The translations under genes were made by a program, and so were the position numbers. The notes beneath the pieces are model-generated. The model was not told where the DNA came from. It saw nothing but the letters and a program-made list of their open reading frames with translations, and searched no databases. From Phaeacidiphilus oryzae TH49 (lineage in GTDB: Bacteria; Actinomycetota; Actinomycetes; Streptomycetales; Streptomycetaceae), in contig NZ_JQMQ01000005.1 of the NCBI RefSeq assembly GCF_000744815.1, forward strand, positions 256,055-320,054: a DNA stretch of 64,000 nt. Reading direction: 5' to 3'. This document shows, in pieces, positions 25,281 to 33,572 of the stretch (its first letter is position 1; every line of letters starts with the position of its first letter).

Positions 25281-27947
25281 TCAGCTTCCGCCGGCCGCGG
25301 CTCCCGCCGCGATCACCTTGCGGTTGATGTCCCGCACGGGGCCGGGTTCGACCTTCATCACCGCCCTGTCGTACGTCAGCAGGCCGTTGAGCTCGCCCTC
25401 GACGTCGCTGAGCTGGGTGAAGACCGAGCCGGAGAGGGTGGTGGCGGCGTTCGGCAGCAGAAGGCTCGTGTTGTCCACGTAGGCCTGCGTCATCTCGGCG
25501 ATGCTGCCGGGCCCGTCACCGTAGTCCTGGCCGCCCGCCGTGCCGGCGATGTGGCCGGGGACGGTCAGCGAGTAGCCGCCGTGCTCGCCGTCGACGGCGG
25601 CGCGGGTGGCGTCCGGCTGCGGGTTCGCCGGCCCGTGGTAGACATGCCAGTCGATCACATCGCCCCGGCCCGAATCGCCGTGCGACGCACAGCAGTTGAC
25701 ACCGGAGTGGGCGTCGACCAGGCGCGACGGGTCCTGCGCCTTGACGGAGTCGGCGAGTGCGCCGGTGGCCTCCTTGCTCTGCTCGCCCCAGCCCTCGTTC
25801 ATCATGTTCCACATGACGATGGAGGGGCTGCTGAGGTGCTGGTCCACGATCTCGTGGACCTCCTTGTCGAACTCCGCGTCGTCGGCGGCGCTCGCCGGGG
25901 CGGCGTTGCGACTGGGCATGTCCTGCCAGACCATCAGCCCGAGCCTGTCCGCCCAGTAGTACCAGCGGGCCGGCTCGACCTTGATGTGCTTGCGGACGGT
26001 GTTGAAGCCGAGCTCCTTGTCCGCCTGCAGGTCGGACTTCAGGGCCGCGTCGGTGGGCGCGGTGTAGATGCCGTCCGGCCAGAAGCCCTGGTCGAGGTTG
26101 GCCAGCAGGAAGGTCGGCTTGCCGTTGAGCTCGATCTTCTCGACGCCGCCGACCTTGGCGAGCGAGATCGACCGCATGCCGAAGTAGGAGCCGACGCTGT
26201 CGTGCGAGGCGCCGTCGTTCAGGGTGACCTTCAGGTCGTAGAGGAAGGGGTGGTCCGGGCTCCACAGCTCGGGGTGCGGGACCGCCAGCCGGAGCGCGGT
26301 GCCGGCGGCGCCGGTCACCGAGCCGATCGGCCGCCCGTCCCGGTACGCCGTGGCGGTCACCCGCGCGGAGGCCCTCGTGCCGGCGCTGGGGCGCGCCGTA
26401 ACGGCGACCGAGTCGTCCTTGAGGTTCGGGGTGAGCACCAGGGAGTCGATGCTCTCCTCGGGGACCGGCTCCATCCACACCGTCTGCCAGATGCCCGAGG
26501 TGGAGGTGTACCAGATGCCGCTCGGGTCCGAGGACTGCTTCCCGGTCGCCTGCGAGGGGCCGGTGGTGTCCTTGACCTTCAGCAGCACGGTCTGGGTGCC
26601 GCGGCCCTTGACGGCCTCGGTGATGTCGGCGGTGAACGCCTGGTAGCCGCCCAGGTGGTGGGCCACCGGCCGGCCGTTGACATAGACCCAGGCCTCGTAG
26701 TCCACCGCGCCGAAGTTGAGGTGAAGGCGGTTGCCCGAGCCGATCCGCCAGCTCCGCGGGACCTGGAAGGTGCGCTGGTAGAGCGACCAGTCGTGGTGCT
26801 CGGCGACGCCGGAGAGGGGCGCCTCCATCGGGTAGGGGACGAGGATCCTGCCGTCCAGCCTGCTCTTGGGGAGCGCGGCGTCCTGCGTGGTGGCCTGGAA
26901 CTGCCAGGTGCCGTTCAGGTTGGCCCACTGCCTGCGGGTCTGCTGCGGACGCGGGTAGTCCGGCAGGGCGTTGGACGGGGAGACGTCCTTGGCCCACTTG
27001 GTGGCGAAATACCAGGTGGATTCGTTCTGGGCGATGCTGGAGAAGACGTCGAGCGGGCCGGCGGAGGTGGCCAGGCCGTCCAGGCCGTCATAGCCGATCC
27101 GCACCTTCGCCTTCATGGCGGCCGGGATGTCCGAGGCCGCGGCGGTGAGGACCAGCTTGGAACGGTCTGCCGGGTCCAGTGCCGCGGTCGGCGACCAGCG
27201 GTGGTCACCGGCGATCACCGAGACGTGCTTGGTGAGGTCGGCGGGGAGGGAGTCCACCGGGCCGGGGAGGTCCACAACGGCCTTGCGGCCGGTGGTGTCC
27301 ACGGTGCTCGGCAGCATGAGGGGCGCGTACCCGTCGGGAAGGTGGAGGGCGGAGTCCGGCACGGGCTGCCGGGCGATGCCGGGGCCCGACCACTCCGTCT
27401 GGATCGAGGCGCCCCCGCTCTCCTGGTTGTAGTCGAAGGCCAGCCGGTGCGGACCGGCGGTCAGGGTCACCGGCTGGGACTGGGTCTGCACGTCCCAGTC
27501 GGTGGTCCAGTGGTCGATGACGGAGGCCCCGTCCAGCGACATCCGGAAGCCGTTGTCGCCCTTGATGTAGAACGTGTACGCGCCGTCGGCCGGGACGTCC
27601 AGGAGGCCGGTCCAGTGGACGGCCACGTTGGTGGTGGTGCCGGCGCACTCGCGGAGTGCCGGGACGAGGTCTGCCACGTTCAGTGAGGGCTGCACCGTGG
27701 TTCCGCCGTAGGTGGCGAAGTCCATCGCGGTCCCGTTGGAGCTGAGGTAGCAGTCACTGCGCAGGCCTTGGGCGGTGGTCGCGGCGCTGGTCGCGGCGGT
27801 GGAGGCGGCGCGGGCCGCGACGGCCGCCGGTGCGGCAGCCTCCGCCTGGGCGATCGCGGCCGGCGCCAGGAGAGCGCCCCCGAGGAGGATCGGAACCGCG
27901 GTCGCCAGTCCTCGGAGGAGGGTTCTGCGATGCCTTCGGGTACTCAC
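25281..27947 (-). CDS. secreted PA14-domain glycoside hydrolase family 2
   Basis: An 888-residue secreted enzyme. A twin-arginine-like signal (HRRTLLRGLATAVPILLGGA) and an Ala-rich linker lead into a PA14 carbohydrate-binding domain (about 65-190: WTGLLDVPADGAYTFYIKGD). The GH2 jelly-roll, Ig-like and barrel domains follow. MMNEGWGE carries acid/base Glu718 and GEHGG the probable nucleophile Glu788. Beta-galactosidase-like activity on extracellular glycans is the likely class. The GTG start at 27947 is preceded by AAAGGTG. It is a single gene with LacI-like operator sequences in its upstream region but no adjacent regulator. Confidence 0.88.
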   Translation of the reverse strand: MSTRRHRRTLLRGLATAVPILLGGALLAPAAIAQAEAAAPAAVAARAASTAATSAATTAQGLRSDCYLSSNGTAMDFATYGGTTVQPSLNVADLVPALRECAGTTTNVAVHWTGLLDVPADGAYTFYIKGDNGFRMSLDGASVIDHWTTDWDVQTQSQPVTLTAGPHRLAFDYNQESGGASIQTEWSGPGIARQPVPDSALHLPDGYAPLMLPSTVDTTGRKAVVDLPGPVDSLPADLTKHVSVIAGDHRWSPTAALDPADRSKLVLTAAASDIPAAMKAKVRIGYDGLDGLATSAGPLDVFSSIAQNESTWYFATKWAKDVSPSNALPDYPRPQQTRRQWANLNGTWQFQATTQDAALPKSRLDGRILVPYPMEAPLSGVAEHHDWSLYQRTFQVPRSWRIGSGNRLHLNFGAVDYEAWVYVNGRPVAHHLGGYQAFTADITEAVKGRGTQTVLLKVKDTTGPSQATGKQSSDPSGIWYTSTSGIWQTVWMEPVPEESIDSLVLTPNLKDDSVAVTARPSAGTRASARVTATAYRDGRPIGSVTGAAGTALRLAVPHPELWSPDHPFLYDLKVTLNDGASHDSVGSYFGMRSISLAKVGGVEKIELNGKPTFLLANLDQGFWPDGIYTAPTDAALKSDLQADKELGFNTVRKHIKVEPARWYYWADRLGLMVWQDMPSRNAAPASAADDAEFDKEVHEIVDQHLSSPSIVMWNMMNEGWGEQSKEATGALADSVKAQDPSRLVDAHSGVNCCASHGDSGRGDVIDWHVYHGPANPQPDATRAAVDGEHGGYSLTVPGHIAGTAGGQDYGDGPGSIAEMTQAYVDNTSLLLPNAATTLSGSVFTQLSDVEGELNGLLTYDRAVMKVEPGPVRDINRKVIAAGAAAGGS

Positions 27948-28001
27948 CAGGGGTTCACCTTTCGTCGGAGCCCGTCGGTGCGAGGGTGGAGGAGAAGCTG
28001 C

Positions 28002-28016
28002 TGACAACGTTGGAAA
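28002..28016. promoter_or_regulatory. LacI-like operator half-pair, proximal copy
   Basis: TGACAACGTTGGAAA, centred on CAACGTTG; its reverse complement recurs with one change at 28216-28230. It lies about 55 bases upstream of the GH2 start. A weaker relative, TGACAACGCTGTCCA, is at 28045-28059. The rest of the 366-base gap (27948-28314) holds nothing else I can identify. Confidence 0.55.
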
Positions 28017-28215
28017 CGAAAGCAGCCACATGACAGCACGCCTCTGACAACGCTGTCCACCCCCTGTGCGCACCCTGATCGGGCTGGCCGAACTCGGCCT
28101 CCTCAGGGCGGTTTCGGCCACGCCACGGTGGATCGGGGAGCCCGAAGACCATGGCCTCGTGCCCACAGTGGAGGGCCGGTGGGCCGGCCTTTGCGCCCCT
28201 GCGCCACCCGCCGAT

Positions 28216-28230
28216 TTTCCAACGTTGTAA
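28216..28230. promoter_or_regulatory. LacI-like operator, distal copy
   Basis: TTTCCAACGTTGTAA, matching the reverse complement of 28002-28016 at 14 of 15 positions. The roughly 210-base separation would allow looping by a tetrameric LacI-type repressor, which must be encoded elsewhere. Confidence 0.5.
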
Positions 28231-28296
28231 CGACCCGCCAGGACGATAAACGGCGACATATCATGGCAGTACGCTCGCGCGGGCGCATGGGACCAC

Positions 28297-28309
28297 ACCC
28301 CCAGGGGGT
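28297..28309 (+). promoter_or_regulatory. palindrome covering the lipoprotein ribosome-binding site
   Basis: ACCCCCAGGGGGT is a perfect 6-bp stem around a single base. Its right arm contains the AGGGGG that serves as Shine-Dalgarno for the ATG at 28315, so the structure could hide the site. Confidence 0.45.
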
Positions 28310-28314
28310 ACCTC

Positions 28315-28854
28315 ATGAATCTCCGAACCGGCCTCTCCGTCGGCGCCACCGCGGCAGCACTCCTCCTCGGCGCGACCGCCTGCGGCTCCGCCGCGACACA
28401 GCACAACGCGGCTCCCCCGAGCACGACGACCGCCCCGGCCACGTCCCGGCCGAGCTCCCCACCCGCCACCACGGTGACGCCCACCCCGCGCCCCACCGTG
28501 ACCGTGACGGCGCCGCCGGCGACCGGCCCGCCGGCCGCCGCCACCACACCGGCGCCGGCCAACATCAACGCCGGCGCGGTGGTGGAGCAGTACTACCAGG
28601 ACATCAACGACCAGAACTACGCGGCGGCGTGGGCGCTCGGCGGGAAGAACATCGCCGGGACCTCATACTCCGACTACGTGGCCGGCTTCGCCACCACCGC
28701 GAGCGTCAGCCTCGGCACGACCAACGACTTCGGCTCCGACCAGGTCTCCGCCGTCCTGTACGCCACCCAGACCGACGGATCGGTCAAGGTCTACCAGGGC
28801 ACCTACACCGTGGTGCAGGGGGTGATAGTCGCCGCGGACATCAAGCAGGAGTGA
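28315..28854 (+). CDS. small secreted lipoprotein of unknown function
   Basis: A 179-residue protein with a lipobox at Cys23 (GATAC), then about 60 residues rich in Pro/Thr/Ala that form a wall-spanning linker. A compact domain of about 85 residues follows (VVEQYYQDINDQNYAAAWALGG to the end), resembling NTF2-like folds found in many actinobacterial lipoproteins. No catalytic motif is visible. It is a monocistronic gene, convergent with the DprE operon. Confidence 0.75.
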   Translation: MNLRTGLSVGATAAALLLGATACGSAATQHNAAPPSTTTAPATSRPSSPPATTVTPTPRPTVTVTAPPATGPPAAATTPAPANINAGAVVEQYYQDINDQNYAAAWALGGKNIAGTSYSDYVAGFATTASVSLGTTNDFGSDQVSAVLYATQTDGSVKVYQGTYTVVQGVIVAADIKQE

Positions 28855-28914
28855 CGCTCCCGGGGAGCACACCCGAGAGACCTCCCGAGAGACCTCCCGA
28901 TGGGCCCGGCGGGC

Positions 28915-29667
28915 TCACCGCGGCAGGCGGCGCCAGAGCGGCCGTGGCAGCAGCCGCATGGCCAGGGCCAGCAGGGCCAGCCGGCGGGGGATCCAGAGGG
29001 TGCCGGTCCGGCGGGTGAGGGCGGTGGCCACCGCCGCGCCGACCTGGGCGGGGGTGACGGACAGCGGGGCGGGCCGCATCCCCCGGGTCATCCGGCCGGT
29101 CACGAAACCGGGGCGGACCAGCAGTAGCCGGACGCCGCTGCCGTGGAGGCTGTCCCGCAGTCCCCGCGCGAAGGCGTCCAGTCCGGCCTTGGCCGCGCCG
29201 TAGACGTAGTTGGCGCGGCGGGGCCGGACGGCGGCGACCGAGGACAGCACCACCAGGACGCCGTGCCGGCCGGCGCGCATCCGGCGGGCCAGCGCGAGCA
29301 GCACGCTGACATGGCCGGTCAGATTGGTGGTCACCAGGAGTGCGGCGGCGGCCGGGTCGGCGTCGAGGTCCGGCTGGGGCAGGAGGACGCCGGCCGCGGA
29401 GACGGCCACGTCCAGCGGCGCCGCGGCGAAGACCTCCTCGGCGAGCCGGTCGTGGGCCGCCGGGTCGGCGGCGTCGTAGGGGAGCACCGTGACCCGGCAC
29501 GGCAGCTCCGCGCCGGCCTGGACCAGCCGCTCCGGATCGCGCCCGGCCAGCAGCGCCTCGTCCTCGGGGCCGAGCGCGAGGGCGCGCAGGACCGCGAGGC
29601 CGATCTCGCTGGTTCCGCCCAGCAGGAGCACTCGGCGCGGTGGCCGCCGAAGCGGAGTCGCGCTCAT
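28915..29667 (-). CDS. dprE2: decaprenylphosphoryl-2-keto-ribose reductase (DprE2-like SDR)
   Basis: A 250-residue short-chain dehydrogenase. LLLGGTSEIGLAVLRAL is the cofactor loop, with the TSEIG form typical of DprE2, and YVYGAAKAGLDAFARGL supplies the Tyr-x3-Lys pair (it reads YGAAK). The C-terminus is arginine-rich. In mycobacteria DprE2 reduces the 2-keto intermediate to decaprenylphosphoryl arabinose. The ATG overlaps the DprE1 stop (ATGA), so the two enzymes are translationally coupled, which strongly supports this assignment over a generic SDR. Confidence 0.85.
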   Translation of the reverse strand: MSATPLRRPPRRVLLLGGTSEIGLAVLRALALGPEDEALLAGRDPERLVQAGAELPCRVTVLPYDAADPAAHDRLAEEVFAAAPLDVAVSAAGVLLPQPDLDADPAAAALLVTTNLTGHVSVLLALARRMRAGRHGVLVVLSSVAAVRPRRANYVYGAAKAGLDAFARGLRDSLHGSGVRLLLVRPGFVTGRMTRGMRPAPLSVTPAQVGAAVATALTRRTGTLWIPRRLALLALAMRLLPRPLWRRLPR

Positions 29668-31118
29668 CCGCACAGCCCGAGACGCCGGCCGAGGTCGGAG
29701 CGGAAGACCCCGTGCGGGTCGAGTTCCGCACGGGCCTCCTGGAAGTCCTCCAGGGGGCCGTACATGTCGCGGAGGCAGCCGCGGTCCATCCGCGCGTCCT
29801 TGGCCAGGTAGACCCGGCCGCCCGCGGCGGCGACCTGCCGGTCGAAGTGGTCGAGCAGCTCGGCGGTATGGCGGCGCCCGGCGGGCATGTCGAGCGCCAG
29901 CGACCAGCCCGCACGGGGGAAGGAGAGCGGATGCCCGTCCCCGGCGCCGAACCGCTTGAGGGTCCCCAGGAAGGTCGCCGCGCCCGCCCGGCGCAGCCCC
30001 TCGACCACCTGGGCCAGCAGCGGCGCAGAGGCGTCCGGGACGACGAACTGGTACTGCCAGATTCCGGCCGGGCCGAGGGCGCGGCTCCAGTGGGCGACCG
30101 CGTCGAGCCGGTGGAAGAAGGCGGACGCGGTGACGGTGCCCTCCCGGCGGGGCGGCGCCTTGCGATACCACAGGGCGTTGAACGCCCGGGCGGTGAGCGG
30201 GCGGACCGGGCTGAACGGCAGCCGGGGCGCGGGGAGGACCGGGCCCGGGGCGTACCGGATCCCGGCGGGCTCGCGGCGCGGATCGGGGGCCGGCAGGTGA
30301 TCGCCGGCCTCGACGATGCCGCGTCCCAGCGACCGGCCGCCGGCCGTGCCGTCGATCCAGCCGACCGCGTAGCGGTGGCGCTCGGCGGCCTCGGCCAGCC
30401 CGGCGAGGAGGGCGTCCAGGTCGGCGGCTCGCTCGGTGGTCACCCGCAGCAGGGCGCTGCGGATCGGCAGCAGCCGCAGGGTCGCGCCCAGGACGACCCC
30501 GGTCAGGCCCATTCCGCCGACGGTGGCCCGGAACGCCGCCGGTTCCCGGTCGGGGGTGAGGGAGCGGACCGTACCGGTGCCGTCCAGCAGTTCGACCGCG
30601 GTCAGCCCGCTCGCCAGGGCGCCCTCCCGGTACTGGTTCTTGCCGTGGACGTCCGCGGCGACCGCGCCGCCGACCGTCAGATGGCGGGTCCCGGGGAGCA
30701 CCGGAGGCAGCCAGCCGTGCGGGACGGTGTGCGCCAGCAGTTCGGCGAAGGTGACCGAAGCGCAGGCCCGGACGGTGCCGGCGGCCGCGTCCAGCGCGAT
30801 CCGGGGCGCCTCGGGGCTCGGGACCGGCGCCACCACCAGACCGCCCGTGTTCAGGGCCGCGTCCCCGTAGCTGAGGCCCGCACCCCGGGCCAGCAGGCCC
30901 GCCGCGGGCTTGCCGGCGATCAGTGCCCGCAGCTCCTCGGCGCCGGACGGGGCGACCAGGCGGGAGCGGCCCGCCGTGCTCCGGCCCCAGCCGGTGAGGA
31001 GCACCTCTCCGGTGTGCGAGGGACGTGGCGCTCGCCGCGCTTCGCCTGGTCGTCGCGGGCCCGGTGATCCCAGTCGGCCCAGCGACCCCAGCGGGCCCTG
31101 CCGCCCAAGCCCTCGCAC
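29664..31118 (-). CDS. dprE1: decaprenylphosphoryl-beta-D-ribose 2-oxidase (DprE1-like flavoenzyme)
   Basis: A 484-residue FAD-linked oxidase. LTGWGRSTAG begins the family-conserved region, ARGAGLSYGDAALNTGG and GGAVAADVHGKNQY bind FAD, and LAKDARM is near the C-terminal active-site lysine. The position that is Cys387 in M. tuberculosis (the benzothiazinone target) aligns with Ala408 in WSLALDMP. The GTG at 31118 follows GAGGGGG and the UbiA stop by 9 bases; it adds about 40 Gly/Pro/Arg-rich residues, but no other start codon lies before the conserved domain except the GTG just at its edge. It oxidises the C2 hydroxyl of lipid-phosphoryl ribose. Confidence 0.85.
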   Translation of the reverse strand: MRGLGRQGPLGSLGRLGSPGPRRPGEARRAPRPSHTGEVLLTGWGRSTAGRSRLVAPSGAEELRALIAGKPAAGLLARGAGLSYGDAALNTGGLVVAPVPSPEAPRIALDAAAGTVRACASVTFAELLAHTVPHGWLPPVLPGTRHLTVGGAVAADVHGKNQYREGALASGLTAVELLDGTGTVRSLTPDREPAAFRATVGGMGLTGVVLGATLRLLPIRSALLRVTTERAADLDALLAGLAEAAERHRYAVGWIDGTAGGRSLGRGIVEAGDHLPAPDPRREPAGIRYAPGPVLPAPRLPFSPVRPLTARAFNALWYRKAPPRREGTVTASAFFHRLDAVAHWSRALGPAGIWQYQFVVPDASAPLLAQVVEGLRRAGAATFLGTLKRFGAGDGHPLSFPRAGWSLALDMPAGRRHTAELLDHFDRQVAAAGGRVYLAKDARMDRGCLRDMYGPLEDFQEARAELDPHGVFRSDLGRRLGLCG

Positions 31119-31126
31119 GGCCCCCC

Positions 31127-32056
31127 TCACAGCGCCGGCCCGAGGAAGGCGGCCAGCCACACCAGTTCGGCCGCGACCATCAGACGATCCGTCACCATCA
31201 AGTCCTCCACCCGGGCGCCGGGACGGCGCGAGGCGAGCCGGTCGAAGCGTAGCAAGGCGAGAAGGAGGGGGAGGACGCTCAGCAGGTGCCAGATCCGGAG
31301 GGGCGTCGCGGCCGCCCCGAGCGCCCAGCCGAGGTAGGCGGCCGGCACCGCCGCGATCAGGCATCTGCGGGCCGCCGGCAACCACCCGCCGCGGTACCAG
31401 CGGAGCACCGGCCGGTGCGCGGCGGCGGCCGCGCCGAGCAGTGCGACCTCCGCGCCGCGCTTCTCGACCGCCATCAGCAGCGCCCCCAGGCTGCACACCA
31501 GCACGAACCAGGCCGAGGGCGGCACCCCGGCGGCCGCCCCTCCCCCCACTGCCCGCAGCACGAAACCCGAGGCGAGGACCACTAGTTCCAGGCCCGGGAC
31601 GTGCTTGAGCAGGACCGAGTAACCCAGGCTGAGCAGGAGGTAGCAGCTCAGCACAGCCGAGAACGCCACCCGCCCGGTGGCCACCCCGAACAGTTCGCCG
31701 GCCAGGACGCAGCCCGCTCCGCAGGCCAGTGCCGCTCGCGCACTCAGGGCGCCCGAGGGCAGCGGGCGCAGCCGTTTGACCGGGTGCCGGCGGTCCCGCT
31801 CCAGGTCGACCAGGTCGTTGACGAAGTACAGCGCGGAGGCGACGCAGACGAACGCGGCGACGGCCAGCGCCAGTTCGCCCGCCGCGAGCCGGCCCCGGCC
31901 GGCCGCCCACGCCGCCAGCGGCGCCGCGAGGACCAGCAGGTTCTTGCTCCACTGCCGGGGGCGGGCGGTCCGCACGGCCGCCACGGCGGTCGTGCGGAAC
32001 CGTGCCCCCGCACGGGCCTGTGCGTCGGCGGCGACCGTGCGCAGTGCCGCGGTCAT
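31127..32056 (-). CDS. UbiA-family decaprenyl-phosphate phosphoribosyltransferase
   Basis: A 309-residue polytopic membrane protein (about nine helices). TARPRQWSKNLLVLAAPLAA at the N-terminus and NDLVDLERDRRHPVKRLRP, with the Mg-binding Asp residues, closely follow mycobacterial Rv3806c, which transfers phosphoribose from PRPP to decaprenyl phosphate. Neighbouring DprE1 and DprE2 carry out the next redox steps, so this is the entry enzyme of lipid-linked arabinose synthesis. Start and stop both lie in four-base overlaps or tight junctions with its neighbours. A dedicated phosphatase for the 5-phosphate intermediate is not seen here. Confidence 0.88.
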   Translation of the reverse strand: MTAALRTVAADAQARAGARFRTTAVAAVRTARPRQWSKNLLVLAAPLAAWAAGRGRLAAGELALAVAAFVCVASALYFVNDLVDLERDRRHPVKRLRPLPSGALSARAALACGAGCVLAGELFGVATGRVAFSAVLSCYLLLSLGYSVLLKHVPGLELVVLASGFVLRAVGGGAAAGVPPSAWFVLVCSLGALLMAVEKRGAEVALLGAAAAAHRPVLRWYRGGWLPAARRCLIAAVPAAYLGWALGAAATPLRIWHLLSVLPLLLALLRFDRLASRRPGARVEDLMVTDRLMVAAELVWLAAFLGPAL

Positions 32057-33282
32057 CGGGCGAACACTGCGACGAAATCGCGGCTGGTGGGCGTGTAGTA
32101 GCGGTCGGCGGGACGCTGCTGCCCGGCGAGCAGTTTGACCGGCACCGGATCGGCCGCCCCCACCGGCGGCCGGTAGTACATGAAGGACATCCAGGCCGGG
32201 TTGATGTCCAGCTGCATCGCCTCCACGCAGCCCGCCCGCTGCAGCAGGTCGGCGAGGGTGCGTACGGACAGCGCGGGGCCGTAGACGAAGACCACCCGGC
32301 CGTCGGCGGTGACCCCCACGCCCGAGCGCCACACGAAGTACTTCCCGCCGATGGTCAGCCCCCACCCGGACTCGATGTCGCTGTTCACGCCGGAGGGCAC
32401 CCGGCCGTGGTCGACGACCAGCCGCAGGTTCTGCCGCACACCGACCACCTGCGGGGACATCGAGACCTCCGACCCCCAGGTGCCCACCGCGACCCTGCCG
32501 TCGCGGTAGAAGACCAGGGAGGCCGCGCCGGGCTTGAGGGCGCCCTTGGTGACCCCGCCCAGGAGGAAGCCGCCGCCGGACTGGTTGATCTTGAAACCGC
32601 CGTTGAAGGTGGCCACCAGGCCGGAGCGCGAGGCCGGCGGCACCGAGTAGGGCACGCCCCAGTTCGCCGGGCCCGGGTCCGCGGTGCCCGGATGGAGCTC
32701 GAAGCGGACCAGTGCGGGGTCCATGGAGGCGACCGCGGCGACGTAGGAGGTGTGGGTGGCGTCCGGCCGCAGATAGGCGCCGATCACGGCGGGCCTGCCG
32801 TGGACCGTGCGCAGCACCTGCCAGGCGCCCTCGCCGGGCAGTGCCGGGCGGGCGGGAGAGACCAGCCGGGGCGGCAGCGCGACGGCGGCCGCCGAGTGCG
32901 CCGAGTGCGGCGAGGGCGCTGAGGCCGTGCCGGGGGCAGTGCCGCCATCGGGACGCAGAGCTATCGACGGGGTGCCGCCGGTCTTAGGCGGATGGAGGTT
33001 GTACTGGGCCGTCTCCAGCCAGGCCACTACCACGCCCAGATGGTGATCGCGCCCCCACTCGGCCACCCGGGCGGCCACGCTGTCGTCACCGGGCGCGGCC
33101 AGTGCCCGCCCCATCGACCAGCAGAACCAGGCGAGGAAGACCCCGAAGAGCGCCAGCGACACCCGCATCCAGCGCCGCCGCAGCAGCCGGCGAAGCCGTC
33201 CCGGGCCGCCGCGCCGGCGCCCGGGCGGGGCCGCCTTGGAGCCGCTCGCCGTTCGCCGCCCTCGTCCCAGCAGTTCCGACAT
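32053..33282 (-). CDS. membrane-anchored phosphodiester glycosidase (NAGPA family)
   Basis: A 409-residue protein. An Arg-rich cytosolic tail, one membrane helix (about 40-60, VSLALFGVFLAWFCWSMG), a Pro/Ala linker and a C-terminal NAGPA domain (VATFNGGFKI, GVNSDIESGWGLTIGGKYF, VEAMQLDINPAWMSF) place the catalytic part outside the membrane. NAGPA enzymes split sugar-1-phosphodiesters. GAGGTG precedes the ATG. It is the first gene of the NAGPA-UbiA-DprE1-DprE2 operon and overlaps UbiA by ATGA. That context suggests that it acts on an arabinosyl- or ribosyl-phosphodiester, an inference without direct precedent known to me. Confidence 0.85.
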   Translation of the reverse strand: MSELLGRGRRTASGSKAAPPGRRRGGPGRLRRLLRRRWMRVSLALFGVFLAWFCWSMGRALAAPGDDSVAARVAEWGRDHHLGVVVAWLETAQYNLHPPKTGGTPSIALRPDGGTAPGTASAPSPHSAHSAAAVALPPRLVSPARPALPGEGAWQVLRTVHGRPAVIGAYLRPDATHTSYVAAVASMDPALVRFELHPGTADPGPANWGVPYSVPPASRSGLVATFNGGFKINQSGGGFLLGGVTKGALKPGAASLVFYRDGRVAVGTWGSEVSMSPQVVGVRQNLRLVVDHGRVPSGVNSDIESGWGLTIGGKYFVWRSGVGVTADGRVVFVYGPALSVRTLADLLQRAGCVEAMQLDINPAWMSFMYYRPPVGAADPVPVKLLAGQQRPADRYYTPTSRDFVAVFAR

Positions 33283-33378
33283 CCGCCCACCTCAGGTCGC
33301 GCCAGTCCTGTACGACGCCGACCTCAAGTCTTGGACGGCAAATCTTCAAATCTCTACCGCCGACTTCTTCAGAAACCT

Positions 33379-33510
33379 TTAAGGCCGGCCCGGTGGGGCG
33401 GAGTCGCCGTCCGCCGGCAGACCGTAGCCGTGGCGGTGGGCCCGGGCGACGGCCTCGGCGCGGGTGCGGACGCCGAGCCTGGTATCGAGGTGGTCGAGAT
33501 GGCTGTCCCA
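33379..33510 (-). pseudogene. remnant of a LuxR/NarL-type HTH regulator (C-terminal tail)
   Basis: Reading the minus strand toward the TAA at 33379 gives SHLDHLDTRLGVRTRAEA then VARAHRHGYGLPADGDSAPP. The first half is the recognition helix and last helix of a LuxR-type domain. The frame is cut by the terminator hairpin at 33513, so about 90 residues upstream plus any receiver domain are missing. No start codon or ribosome-binding site remains. Confidence 0.65.
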
Positions 33511-33512
33511 GC

Positions 33513-33567
33513 CCGAGCGACCTCACACCCGGGGCCCTCGGGCGGGTCCGGGTGTGAGGTCGCTCGG
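33513..33567 (-). terminator. terminator of the aldehyde oxidoreductase operon
   Basis: A 20-bp perfect stem (33513-33532 with 33548-33567) and a 15-base loop, starting 6 bases after the molybdenum subunit stop codon. Confidence 0.88.
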
Positions 33568-33572
33568 CCCTG

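Noticed and set aside
28297-28309. CsoR-type copper box upstream of the small lipoprotein
   Set aside because: It lacks the flanking ATA/TAT of the sites at 54 kb and contains the Shine-Dalgarno, so RNA structure is the simpler explanation.
29664-31952. Much longer N-terminus for DprE1 running through the UbiA gene
   Set aside because: The extension is the shadow of the UbiA coding sequence; the GTG at 31118 directly after the UbiA stop is the sensible start.
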